A stretch of 64,000 nt of DNA from CAYQNU01 sp964419055 (GTDB lineage Bacteria > Bacteroidota > Bacteroidia > Flavobacteriales_D > Parvicellaceae). The stretch covers positions 124,001 to 188,000 of the forward strand of contig CAYQNU010000003.1 in NCBI GenBank assembly GCA_964419055.1, given 5' to 3'. Made by a program: the position numbers and the translations under genes. The notes under the pieces were generated by a model. It was not told the origin of the DNA, did not search any database, and worked only from the letters and a program-made list of their open reading frames with translations. Positions within the stretch are counted from its first letter, which is position 1, and each line of letters starts with the position of its first letter. This document shows, piece after piece, positions 24,527 to 34,032 of the stretch.

Positions 24527-27500
24527 ATGAAAATTATTGCTACTTTTTTATTGACATTTTGCCTTTCCATTACTTCATTTGCTCAGCCCATATTCAATAT
24601 GTATCAACAAGAAATGAATTTGGCCTATCAAAGTTATCCTTCTGTACCAAGAGGAATGTTAGAAGCTTGGTCGTTTACAATGACTCAATTTGCTCATTTG
24701 GGCGATGATATTCAAGCATCGTGTATAGGTTTACCAAGAGTTTATGGGGTGATGGGGTTAACGGAAGATGGACAAGGTTATTTCAATAATAATTTATCCA
24801 TCATCAGCCAATTATCGGGATATTCTGTAGCGCAAATAAAATCAGACCCACAAATCAATATTTTGGCTTTTGCTGCTGCATACCATCAAATGCTCATCCA
24901 ATTAGGTATTACTTCAACCAATCCTAAAGATCACAAACAAGTCTTTTTGGCTTTAACTGAATTACCTAACCTACATAACGTAGTAAATAATTTTGCGGTC
25001 AATAGTCATTTTTACAGTCTCTTGGCTTTTATCGAAAAAGAAGATAATAAGTCGTATTATAACATACCGGTTTATAACATTGATTTTGAAGAAGTGTTTG
25101 GTTCCGCCAACTTTCAAGTATTGAGCGCCTCAGATGTTGTTACCGATGGTTCAGGAGTTGCCAATGCTTCGGGCGTACAATATGTTCCTAATCAATTGAA
25201 ATCGCCTGATTATCCTGCTGGAATTTGGAATGCAGCTCCCAGTTGTAATTACAGTTCTAGAAGTGGGACAGCCATTTCTGCCGTAACCATTCATACCATT
25301 CAAGGGAGTTATGCTGGAGCCATTTCTTGGTCACAAAACTGTAGTTCTAATGTTTCTTATCATTATGTAGTAAGAAGTTCTGACGGGCAAACCACTCAAA
25401 TGGTTTTGGAGTCTAATAAAGCATGGCACGTTGGAGCAGAGAATCCCTACACCATTGGAATTGAACACGAAGGATATGTCAACAATCCAGCTTGGTACAC
25501 CACAGCTATGTATACCGCTTCTTCAAATTTATGTCGGGATATTACCCAAAGCGGATATGGCATCAATCCATTGCGCACATTTTTTGGAACAGCCACTACT
25601 GGGATAAATGTATTAGGAGCGTGTACGAAAATTAAAGGGCATCAACATTATCCAAATAATTCACATACCGATCCGGGTATCAACTGGAATTGGGAATTAT
25701 TTTATAAAATGATCAATAATTCACCCACTATTACACCAACAACTACCGCCACTGGAAATTATTATGACACGGGTGGAGCATCTGGAAATTATGCTAATGA
25801 TGAGCGTACATTGTATCTTATTCAACCAACCGCTGCAAACAGTGTGACGATTACTTTTAATTCTTTTAATGTGGAAGCTAATTGGGATTATCTTTTTGTT
25901 TATGATGGTGCCACTACCTCAGCTCCTTTAATTGGAAAATATACAGGAACAACAAATCCTGGGACCATTACTTCAACAGGTGGAAGTTTGCTTATTGAAT
26001 TTAGATCCGATTGCGCTACAACCGCTGCTGGATGGCATATATCTTGGGCTTCTTCGAGTACAGGAGGTGGAGGTGGAAGCGATGTTACCGCTCCTACTAC
26101 CGTTGTAACGGCTCCTTCAAATTGGCAAACAACCAACTTCACTGCAACTTTTACTGATACGGACAACACTGGTGGAAGTGGAATTGCCAAAAAATTATAT
26201 CAAGTGATTGACTTTGATGGAAGTGATTGGAGAGGAAATGCTACAAATGGATTTTTCTCTGATAATTTTGACCAAACCAACATTCATTCAGATTGGACAT
26301 CAGCCGTTGGTACATGGAGTTTAGTGGGAGGTTATTTAAATCAAGCTGACCAAACTAATACCAACACTAATATCTATGCAGCTCTTAATCAAACTCCTCA
26401 CAATGATTGGTTGCATCATTATGCCATGAGTATTTCGGGTTCAGGAACCAACAAAAGAGCTGGTTTTCACTTCATGTGTGACGATGCTTCTTTGCCAAAT
26501 AGAGGAAATTCTTATTTTGTATGGTTTAGAACCGATAATGACAAAGTACAAATTTATGAAGTTACCAACGATGTTTTTACCTTAATGGTAGATACACCAT
26601 TTACATTAAATGATAATCAATGGTACGATGTTAAAGTAGGGTACTCAAAAACTTCAGGAACAATTGATGTTTGGGTAAACAGTGCATTAGCCGCCACTTG
26701 GACAGACCCCACTCCGTTAACGGTTGGTAATGCTATTTCTTTTAGAAGTGGTGAATGTGCTTATCAAGTAAATAATTTAAAATCCTATCGCACTCGCACT
26801 AATTCTGCTTTGGTTTCCGTTGGTGCATCGGGTGATATTCGTTATCAAAACCAAAACCCAACTACACCATCAGGCAAAGTAAAATCATTGACTATTGATG
26901 TGGCGAAAAATATTTCGGCTTTATCAGAGCAGTTAATTAATGTAGATTGGACCAATCCTTCTGCAGTGACTAATTTAAATGATGGCCCTCTTGCTGATAT
27001 CGATAATCAAACAAGTAATATCGTTATTGAGGCCAACTGGTCTGTTGCCACGGATGTTAATTCAGATATCGCTAGGTATTGGTATGCTATAGGTTCCACA
27101 TCAGGAGCTACTGATATTGTAAATTGGACAGATAATTGGTTTTATGATAGTATCACCGTTACTGGGTTGAACTTAAACTTTGGTAGTACTTATTTTGTAT
27201 CCGTAAGAAGTGAAAATGGTGCTGGATTGTTGTCTTCAATTGTCACTTCTGATGGGGTAACTATAACCAGTCCTACGAGTCCTCCAGTAGCCAATTTCAC
27301 CATTACTAATACAACTATTTGCGCAGGTTCTACTATTGCTATAAATAATAACAGCACCGATGCAACTTCTTATGTTTGGTCTTCTACAGGTGGAACATTT
27401 TCATCTACTACAGATGCTAATCCTACTATTTCTTTCACTGCTTCGGGTAGCTACACTATTCAGCTTGTGGCCAACGGACCAGGCGGAACAAATACCACTT

Positions 27501-28063
27501 CTCAAGTATTGAATGTGATTGTAGATCAACAGCCGAATGCTGCCGCATCAGCTAGTAGCTCGACTGTAGCATTAAATCAAATCGTTACCTTTAGTAATAA
27601 TTCTACCAATGCGGATGGATATTATTGGGATTTTGGTAACGGTACAACCAGTACTGATCAAAATCCTTGGACACAATACCCAACAGCTGGAACGTATCAA
27701 GTAATGTTGATTGCTTTGAATGGAAGTTGTCCAAACGATACGGCTTATGTTACAGTAACCGTAATTGATGCCAGCTCAATTGAAGAGTTAGATGGTTTAT
27801 CATTAATCAGTATTTATCCTAACCCTAATGATGGGAATTTTGATTTATCGTTGTTAATTAATTCACCTCAAATGATTACCATTCAATTGTTCGACATTAC
27901 CGGTAAATTAGTAGGTACAGTATTGAATAAAAATGTGGTTGCCGGAAAACTTCAATTATCTATAAGCCATGCTGAATATGACTTAGCAAACGGAACATAT
28001 CAATTGACTATAAAAACGGAAAGCGGTATCGTTTCCAAAAAATTTGTGGTGTTCAAACCTTAA
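24527..28063 (+). CDS. Secreted multidomain N-acetylmuramoyl-L-alanine amidase with T9SS domain
   Basis: 1178 residues with a signal peptide (MKIIATFLLTFCLSITSFAQ). Residues about 250-395 form an Amidase_2 (T4 lysozyme-like zinc amidase) domain: AVTIHTIQGS, VSYHYVVRSSDGQ, WHVGAENPYTIGIEHEG and GHQHYPNNSHTDPG carry the expected His/Asp zinc ligands. Then come a CUB-like domain (about 405-510, FNSFNVEANWDYLFVYDG), a LamG-like beta sandwich (about 560-757), an Fn3-like domain, two PKD-like domains and a type A T9SS sorting domain (IYPNPNDGNFDLS). It should cleave peptide stems from glycan strands outside the cell. The following GH18 gene starts on its stop codon (TAATG) and shares every module after the catalytic domain. 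Start 24527 is chosen because the signal peptide begins there. Confidence 0.9.
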   Translation: MKIIATFLLTFCLSITSFAQPIFNMYQQEMNLAYQSYPSVPRGMLEAWSFTMTQFAHLGDDIQASCIGLPRVYGVMGLTEDGQGYFNNNLSIISQLSGYSVAQIKSDPQINILAFAAAYHQMLIQLGITSTNPKDHKQVFLALTELPNLHNVVNNFAVNSHFYSLLAFIEKEDNKSYYNIPVYNIDFEEVFGSANFQVLSASDVVTDGSGVANASGVQYVPNQLKSPDYPAGIWNAAPSCNYSSRSGTAISAVTIHTIQGSYAGAISWSQNCSSNVSYHYVVRSSDGQTTQMVLESNKAWHVGAENPYTIGIEHEGYVNNPAWYTTAMYTASSNLCRDITQSGYGINPLRTFFGTATTGINVLGACTKIKGHQHYPNNSHTDPGINWNWELFYKMINNSPTITPTTTATGNYYDTGGASGNYANDERTLYLIQPTAANSVTITFNSFNVEANWDYLFVYDGATTSAPLIGKYTGTTNPGTITSTGGSLLIEFRSDCATTAAGWHISWASSSTGGGGGSDVTAPTTVVTAPSNWQTTNFTATFTDTDNTGGSGIAKKLYQVIDFDGSDWRGNATNGFFSDNFDQTNIHSDWTSAVGTWSLVGGYLNQADQTNTNTNIYAALNQTPHNDWLHHYAMSISGSGTNKRAGFHFMCDDASLPNRGNSYFVWFRTDNDKVQIYEVTNDVFTLMVDTPFTLNDNQWYDVKVGYSKTSGTIDVWVNSALAATWTDPTPLTVGNAISFRSGECAYQVNNLKSYRTRTNSALVSVGASGDIRYQNQNPTTPSGKVKSLTIDVAKNISALSEQLINVDWTNPSAVTNLNDGPLADIDNQTSNIVIEANWSVATDVNSDIARYWYAIGSTSGATDIVNWTDNWFYDSITVTGLNLNFGSTYFVSVRSENGAGLLSSIVTSDGVTITSPTSPPVANFTITNTTICAGSTIAINNNSTDATSYVWSSTGGTFSSTTDANPTISFTASGSYTIQLVANGPGGTNTTSQVLNVIVDQQPNAAASASSSTVALNQIVTFSNNSTNADGYYWDFGNGTTSTDQNPWTQYPTAGTYQVMLIALNGSCPNDTAYVTVTVIDASSIEELDGLSLISIYPNPNDGNFDLSLLINSPQMITIQLFDITGKLVGTVLNKNVVAGKLQLSISHAEYDLANGTYQLTIKTESGIVSKKFVVFKP

Positions 28064-31000
28064 TGTATTTCTATTCCTTCAAAACTTTTTTTATGATGCA
28101 TTCTTTTACTAAATTTAGCACACTTGTTCTTTTATTTGGATGGGTTGCAACTTTCAACGCTCAACAATACAGCGTAATGAAAGAGCAGTTAGAATATTAC
28201 AATTCGTTGGGTAACGCTGACGCTGCATATTATGAGCAAAACACGGTTGCTGCGCCCAAACCACCCAGTGAAAAAGCTACGTGCGATTTAAATAAAGTTG
28301 TGTACGGTTGGCATCCCTATTGGGTAGGTAATGTGTATCAAAATTACGATTGGGATTTGTTAAGTCATATGTCCTTTTTTAGTTATGAAGTGGATGCCGC
28401 TACTGGAAATGCCAATTCAACTCACGGATGGAGCACCAGTGCAGCTGTTACCGCTGCTTTGGCTTCGGGAAATACAAAAGTTACCTTGTGTGTAACGTTA
28501 TTTTCGAGTCACAGTACCTTTTTTGCAAGCTCAACGGCACAACAAACATTGATTACCAATTTGATTAACCTCATTCAAAGTAGAGGAGCTCACGGGGTAA
28601 ATATTGATTTTGAAGGTTTACCCTCGAGTCAAAAAACCAATTTCGCCAATTTTATGGTCAATCTTTCTAATCAAATGCATGCAGCCATTCCCGGTTCAGA
28701 TGTGAGCACTGTTTTGTATGCAGTGGATTGGAATAATGTTTTTGACTTTACCATAATGAACTCAGTCGTAGATAAATTTATCATAATGGGCTACGATTAT
28801 TATTGGTCGGGAAGTTCTACGTCTGGACCCAATGATCCGTTGTACCATTTTTCTACAACATACAATTATAATCTAGCCAAGTCTGTAACCTATTATTTGG
28901 GTCAAGGCTGTCCCAAAAACAAACTTATTTTAGGATTACCTTATTACGGTAGAGAATATCCCACTTCGAGCACTACAGTGCCCACCACCACAACGGGAAG
29001 CGGTGTTTCAAGAACCTACGTTACGGTTAAAAACAATACTTCAGGCAATTATTCCACCGCCAATCATCAATATGACAACGACAGTTACTCAGATATTTAC
29101 GTTTTTAACAGTGGCGGCACCAAACAATGTTTTATAACATTGGAAGATGGATTTAGAAAACGATTAGAACACATCAACAACACGGGCATTGGCGGAATGG
29201 GTATTTGGGCATTGGGCTATGATGACGGTTACAACGAATTGTGGGATGCCATGAATGATTACATGACCGATTGTTATGTATCCCCTTGTGCAGGAAGCAT
29301 ACATGATTTTGGAGGACCCACCAAAAACTATTACGACAAAGAAAACTATACGTGGACCATTGCTCCCACAGGGGCTAATTCATTGAATTTTACCTTTACC
29401 CAATTTGATGTTGAAGCTAACTACGATTACCTCTATATTTATGATGGCCCTACAACAGCTTCTCCTCAAATAGCGGGAAGTCCTTTTACAGGGACAACTT
29501 CGCCTGGAAGTTTCACCTCTTCATCTGGAGCAGTGACGTTTCGTTTCACTTCTGATAATGCTACCACAAGACCTGGATTTTTTGCCAACTACACGTGTGA
29601 TATTGACAACGTAGCACCAACGGCTACCGTTACTGTGCCAACTGGTTGGAAAACGACCAACTTCACGAGCACTTTTACCGATGTGGACAATAGTGGAGGC
29701 AGTGGCGTAGATAAAAAACTCTATCAAGTGTTGGATTTTGACGGCAGCGATTGGAGAGCCAATGCCAACAATGGCTTTTTCTCCGATAATTTTGATCAAA
29801 CAGCCATTCACCCCGATTGGACGAGTATGGTGGGTACTTGGAATTTAACCAATAATGTGTTGACACAAACTGATCAAGTAAATTCAAATACCAATATTTA
29901 TGCTGCATTGAACCAAAATGCTCACAACCAATGGTTGCACAACTTTACCATGCGCATTAATGGAACAGGTTCTAACCGAAGAGCAGGATACCATTTTATG
30001 TGCAGTGATGGCAGTTTGCCCAACAGAGGAAATTCCTATTTTGTATGGTTTAGAGCTGATAATGACAAAATTCAGATTTACAAAGTGGTCAATGATGTAT
30101 TTACCTTAGAAGCCGATATTCCTTATGCCATAAACACCAATCAATGGTATGACGTAAACATCACCTACGATAAAACCTCGGGTGAAATTGATGTTTGGTT
30201 AGATAATGTTTTTGCCGCTACTTGGACCGATGCTGCACCCTACACAGTGGGTAATGCCATCTCCTTTAGAAGTGGAGAATGTACTTTGGAAGCCAACAAT
30301 CTTAAAGTATATCACAACCGCACCGCATCTGCTTTGGTAACGGTGGGTTCACCAACGGGAGATATTCGTTTTCAAAATACCAACCCAACTACACCCTCAG
30401 GTAGAGTAAAAAGTTTGTCGATTGATGTTGCCAAAAATATTTCCGCCATTGCTTTTGTTGATGTAAACGTTGATTGGACGGTTCCTACCACTCCAACCAC
30501 ACTCAATGATGGACTGAGCAGTGATGTTGATGTATTCAATACCACAACGCAACTTTCAGGAAATTGGTCTGCCTCAACTGATACTCATTCAGGAGTAGTG
30601 CTGTATGAATATGCTATTGGCACTTCGCCTTTGGCTACAAATACCCTTAATTGGACAGCCAACGGAACCAATACTTCATTTACGGCAACTGGTTTGACAT
30701 TGGCCTACAACACCACTTATTTTGTGAGTGTTCGTGCTACTAATGGAGCAGGTTTGGTGAGCACGGCTGTTAGTTCAGATGGAGCCTTGTTGGAAGAACC
30801 CACACAAGTTCCCGTTGCAGGTTTTTCTGCCAACAACACCACTATTTGTGAAGGTGATAGCATTCAATTAATCAATACCTCCACTTCAGCCACCAGTTTT
30901 GTTTGGAGCAGCACTACGGGAACATTGAGCCAACCAACAGCCATTAATCCATATATTGTTTTTACACAAAGTGGCACACACAGCGTAACTTTGATAGCTA

Positions 31001-31581
31001 ATGGACCGGGAGGTACGAACCAACTGACACAAAACATTACAATAACGGTAAATCCAGGGCCAACTGCTTTGTTTGTGCCCGATAATGATACGGTAACCTT
31101 ACCCAATGCCATAGTAGGATTTACGAATAACAGCAGCTTAGCAACCAGTTATTTGTGGAATTTTGGAGACGGGAACACCAGTACCGATCAAAACCCTTGG
31201 AACAGCTATGATGCAGCAGGCAATTATGAAGTAGTATTAATAGCCATGAGTGCAGGCTGCGCCAATGATACGTTGGCGGTGACTATTACGGTGAATGCTG
31301 CGGTGGGAATAGAAACTAATTTGCAAACACAAATAACATTGCTTCCTAACCCTTTTACAGATCAATTGACACTAGTGGGAATGCAACATTATGGAGCAGG
31401 CACGGTGAGAATACGAATTGTTGATGTAAGCGGAAGATTGGTTTATCAAACAATACCTTCTACTCAAAATAATACTTTGGTACTCGATCAATTAGGTTAT
31501 TTATCAAAAGGAACTTATTTTGTGCATTTAGAAGATATAACCAACCAAAACGTGGTATTTGTGGGTAAAGTGGTGAAGTGA
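28063..31581 (+). CDS. Secreted multidomain GH18-type glycoside hydrolase with T9SS domain
   Basis: 1172 residues; the ATG overlaps the stop of the amidase gene (TAATG). A signal peptide follows MMHSFTKFSTLVLLFGW, so a start at 28093 is an alternative. Residues about 76-402 are a GH18 TIM barrel: VVYGWHPYWVG, then GVNIDFEG with the catalytic glutamate (about residue 180), IMGYDYYW and LGLPYYGREYP. GH18 members cut beta-1,4 N-acetylglucosamine polymers such as chitin, or peptidoglycan in YaaH-like forms. CUB (about 410-512), LamG-like (555-752), Fn3, two PKD and a C-terminal T9SS type A-like sorting domain (LLPNPFTDQLT) follow, closely parallel to the amidase. Together the pair looks like a lytic kit against a wall made of amino sugars and peptides (inference). 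Confidence 0.88.
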   Translation: MYFYSFKTFFMMHSFTKFSTLVLLFGWVATFNAQQYSVMKEQLEYYNSLGNADAAYYEQNTVAAPKPPSEKATCDLNKVVYGWHPYWVGNVYQNYDWDLLSHMSFFSYEVDAATGNANSTHGWSTSAAVTAALASGNTKVTLCVTLFSSHSTFFASSTAQQTLITNLINLIQSRGAHGVNIDFEGLPSSQKTNFANFMVNLSNQMHAAIPGSDVSTVLYAVDWNNVFDFTIMNSVVDKFIIMGYDYYWSGSSTSGPNDPLYHFSTTYNYNLAKSVTYYLGQGCPKNKLILGLPYYGREYPTSSTTVPTTTTGSGVSRTYVTVKNNTSGNYSTANHQYDNDSYSDIYVFNSGGTKQCFITLEDGFRKRLEHINNTGIGGMGIWALGYDDGYNELWDAMNDYMTDCYVSPCAGSIHDFGGPTKNYYDKENYTWTIAPTGANSLNFTFTQFDVEANYDYLYIYDGPTTASPQIAGSPFTGTTSPGSFTSSSGAVTFRFTSDNATTRPGFFANYTCDIDNVAPTATVTVPTGWKTTNFTSTFTDVDNSGGSGVDKKLYQVLDFDGSDWRANANNGFFSDNFDQTAIHPDWTSMVGTWNLTNNVLTQTDQVNSNTNIYAALNQNAHNQWLHNFTMRINGTGSNRRAGYHFMCSDGSLPNRGNSYFVWFRADNDKIQIYKVVNDVFTLEADIPYAINTNQWYDVNITYDKTSGEIDVWLDNVFAATWTDAAPYTVGNAISFRSGECTLEANNLKVYHNRTASALVTVGSPTGDIRFQNTNPTTPSGRVKSLSIDVAKNISAIAFVDVNVDWTVPTTPTTLNDGLSSDVDVFNTTTQLSGNWSASTDTHSGVVLYEYAIGTSPLATNTLNWTANGTNTSFTATGLTLAYNTTYFVSVRATNGAGLVSTAVSSDGALLEEPTQVPVAGFSANNTTICEGDSIQLINTSTSATSFVWSSTTGTLSQPTAINPYIVFTQSGTHSVTLIANGPGGTNQLTQNITITVNPGPTALFVPDNDTVTLPNAIVGFTNNSSLATSYLWNFGDGNTSTDQNPWNSYDAAGNYEVVLIAMSAGCANDTLAVTITVNAAVGIETNLQTQITLLPNPFTDQLTLVGMQHYGAGTVRIRIVDVSGRLVYQTIPSTQNNTLVLDQLGYLSKGTYFVHLEDITNQNVVFVGKVVK

Positions 31582-31629
31582 TTAGACTATTTTAATGAGG
31601 TAACTGACACCAAAAATTATAATATTAGT

Positions 31630-32505
31630 ATGTCTAAAAATGAAGATATAATAGTCAAAATTCAAACACTTCCAAAAGGTCATAAGGATTCAATTGGTTA
31701 CATTTCTAAAGCCATTGAAAAGATCAAAAAGAATAGTAATCATGGATTTTCTAAGTTAGAAGTTGATAGACTAACCAAAATTGAAAATCAATTACAAAGT
31801 GCTATTAAGCCTTTGAATAATAATTTAATAAAAATACTAGAATCTACCGAAGCGTTCAAGAAATTCAAAGAATCATTAAAAGATTTTTTCGATACCTTAA
31901 AAGAGTTCACGAAGAAAGGATGGTTTGTGAGTGATTATATTTTAAGTGAATATCGACTTGATGAAATACAATATTTACTGAGCCTTGAAGATGATAAAAT
32001 AGGTGAGTTTCTAATGATAAAACATGGGACTATAAATGAAATAAATAATAAACTGAGAAAAATTGGTATTTTATTCCCAAAAAGGAAACCTATCTTAAAT
32101 GAAATTGGGAAAGCTTACGAATTAAAAATGTATTCAAGTGTTATTGCTCTTTGCTATTCTCAAGCAGATGGCATTTGCTCTGAAACATGGTCACATGGCT
32201 TTTTTGATAAAGATAAAGATGAAGACTATAAACTTAAATTGTTTATGAAACTTGAAGATTTAAATCTTGGAGTTTCATCTCATTTAATAAATCATGATGG
32301 TTTGACTTATAATGAATTAATTATGAACTCAAAAAATAATGTATTAAAACCAAAAGAGATCAGAATTAAAAGTTATAATCGACATTTAGTTATTCATGGT
32401 CATTCTGTGAATTACGGTACAAAAGTTAACGCTTTTAGAGCAATATTGTTGATTGACTTCCTTTTATTTTGCGTTAATAAGTGGCAATTAGAGGAAATTA
32501 CATAA
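31630..32505 (+). CDS. HEPN-like domain protein of unknown function
   Basis: 291 residues, no signal peptide. The N-terminal half is lysine-rich and helical (residues about 1-110). The C-terminal part has an all-helical stretch with IALCYSQADGICSETW and ends with NRHLVIHGHS (about residue 250), an R-x4-H motif followed by G, the catalytic signature of HEPN-fold ribonucleases found in toxin and defence systems. The final helix (RAILLIDFLLFCVN) fits the same fold. No nucleotidyltransferase (MNT) partner is adjacent, so this is not a classical HEPN/MNT pair. The gene sits 48 bases after the GH18 gene, at the left end of an AT-rich accessory patch. Function is inferred only from the motif. Confidence 0.65.
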   Translation: MSKNEDIIVKIQTLPKGHKDSIGYISKAIEKIKKNSNHGFSKLEVDRLTKIENQLQSAIKPLNNNLIKILESTEAFKKFKESLKDFFDTLKEFTKKGWFVSDYILSEYRLDEIQYLLSLEDDKIGEFLMIKHGTINEINNKLRKIGILFPKRKPILNEIGKAYELKMYSSVIALCYSQADGICSETWSHGFFDKDKDEDYKLKLFMKLEDLNLGVSSHLINHDGLTYNELIMNSKNNVLKPKEIRIKSYNRHLVIHGHSVNYGTKVNAFRAILLIDFLLFCVNKWQLEEIT

Positions 32506-32593
32506 AATCTTACAGCATTAAAACATGACACATGTTGCACATCCTCTACAAAAGGAAGAATAAAGAACCCTATAGGAGTAAGATATTTATTTT

Positions 32594-32601
32594 TATATTT
32601 G
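32594..32601 (+). promoter_or_regulatory. Possible -7 box before the small lipoprotein gene
   Basis: TATATTTG matches TAnnTTTG 25 bases before the ATG at 32627; no matching TTG is seen upstream. Confidence 0.3.
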
Positions 32602-32626
32602 TTAAACCACACGAAGGAATTGTAAA

Positions 32627-32929
32627 ATGAAAATAATTATTCTAACCTTTTTTTGTTTACTTTTCTTTTCTTGCTCTAGGAAAGAATGTACTGATTTTGT
32701 AATGTTTTTTAACATCGATCAAGATGTTCGAATTAATGTGGAAAAACATAATGAGGTAAGTGTTGACAATGAACTATTGCATTTATTGTTAGATTATAAT
32801 AACAATAATAATGAAATTCAAAAAAAACTAATGTCATTAAACGTTTGTAAAACTGATCAGAAAGAATGGATGGGGGTAACAAATGATATTTCAATAATTT
32901 TTGAATATGGAGCTAAAAAGCTTAGTTAG
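32627..32929 (+). CDS. Small putative lipoprotein, possibly interrupted by a stop codon
   Basis: 100 residues. It begins MKIIILTFFCLLFFSC, a short signal ending in a lipobox-like FFSC, so it is probably lipidated. No domain was recognised; it contains an Asn run (NNNNNE, about residue 60). After the TAG stop at 32927-32929 the same frame continues open for 25 codons to a TAA at 33005-33007, and this extension reads like real protein (GVWTTKDSFVFFDYYQKEYY). The gene may therefore be a nonsense-mutated form of a roughly 126-residue protein. The next gene encodes another lipoprotein; the two could be cotranscribed. Confidence 0.55.
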   Translation: MKIIILTFFCLLFFSCSRKECTDFVMFFNIDQDVRINVEKHNEVSVDNELLHLLLDYNNNNNEIQKKLMSLNVCKTDQKEWMGVTNDISIIFEYGAKKLS

Positions 32930-33064
32930 GGGGTATGGACAACTAAGGATTCTTTTGTTTTTTTTGATTATTATCAGAAAGAGTATTATGAGATTATTGG
33001 AGATTAATACTCTATTCACCTGTATTTTTAATCCTCCTGAATTAACTAAAATATAGTATTTAAA

Positions 33065-33937
33065 ATGAAAAAAATAATTTTCGTAATATTTATACTTTCT
33101 ATAATCATAGCATGTGATTTTCAAGAGGTTAAAAATTTAAACAACTCAAAGAATGACATGTTAAATTGTTCGTGCATGCCTTCAATGCGAGTGTATCCAT
33201 CTTTTAAAGATTGTTTTTTTGATTATTATTTTAATGATGAACAAATAAAATCTGTTGCAAAGAATTTATCGGACAGTTTATCAACTTTTGACTCAATTAT
33301 TACTTTCTATGACAAATTCATAAACAATTTTAATCCAAATCTTAAAACTGCAATTTGGTGTTCAACTAATTATCTTGATTCAATAGAATTTTGTATTTCT
33401 GGAAGCAATAATACTTTACATTTTTTTTATAAAAATTCCTCCGATTTTGAATTCAAAAGTCAAAAGTTAAAATATATGATTCTAGTTCAGGCTTTAACTG
33501 AAAATTTAATTTTAGGAGAACAAATAAAAGAAGATATTAATAATTTGTACTTTGGATATATCGATTCAAACGATATTAAAAATAATTGTGATTTGATATG
33601 TATAAATGGTAAACTTATTAAAAGTAATTCAATTTTAAATAATGAGTTGAATAAGCAATTTAAGAATTATTTTAAACTATTAAATCAATCATCTTTATCA
33701 AATTTAATAAAGAATAAAATAACTCCATTAACTGGTTCAAGTATTATACTTAAAAAGGGGTATAATATAAATAGCTATAACGAATTTCAAAATGAATCTA
33801 AATTTGACTTTATAAGAGTGTTAAGGCAATTTGTTTATAAGGGAGATGTCGGACCTTCTGTTAAAGAAATGTTGAGCAATAACGTACCACTTTCCATTCA
33901 GAGGAATTATTTACATTATTATATAAACCCCCGCTAA
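33065..33937 (+). CDS. Putative lipoprotein of unknown function
   Basis: 290 residues starting MKKIIFVIFILSIIIAC, a clear lipoprotein signal (IIAC at residues 14-17). The mature protein is rich in Asn, Ser, Lys and Phe and mostly helical by composition, with several Cys (CSC at about 35, later WCSTN, FCISG, CDLICING). No known family was recognised. Codon use is extremely AT-rich even for this genome, like its neighbours between 31.6 and 34 kb, which suggests recent acquisition (inference). The preceding small lipoprotein is 135 bases upstream in the same direction. Confidence 0.65.
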   Translation: MKKIIFVIFILSIIIACDFQEVKNLNNSKNDMLNCSCMPSMRVYPSFKDCFFDYYFNDEQIKSVAKNLSDSLSTFDSIITFYDKFINNFNPNLKTAIWCSTNYLDSIEFCISGSNNTLHFFYKNSSDFEFKSQKLKYMILVQALTENLILGEQIKEDINNLYFGYIDSNDIKNNCDLICINGKLIKSNSILNNELNKQFKNYFKLLNQSSLSNLIKNKITPLTGSSIILKKGYNINSYNEFQNESKFDFIRVLRQFVYKGDVGPSVKEMLSNNVPLSIQRNYLHYYINPR

Positions 33938-34032
33938 TGAACTAAGAATAAACATTATTAGTCAAAAGAATATATATCTGGATAATATATCTGCCGTTAA
34001 AAACTAGTTCCGCACTCACAATTTTCCAATAA

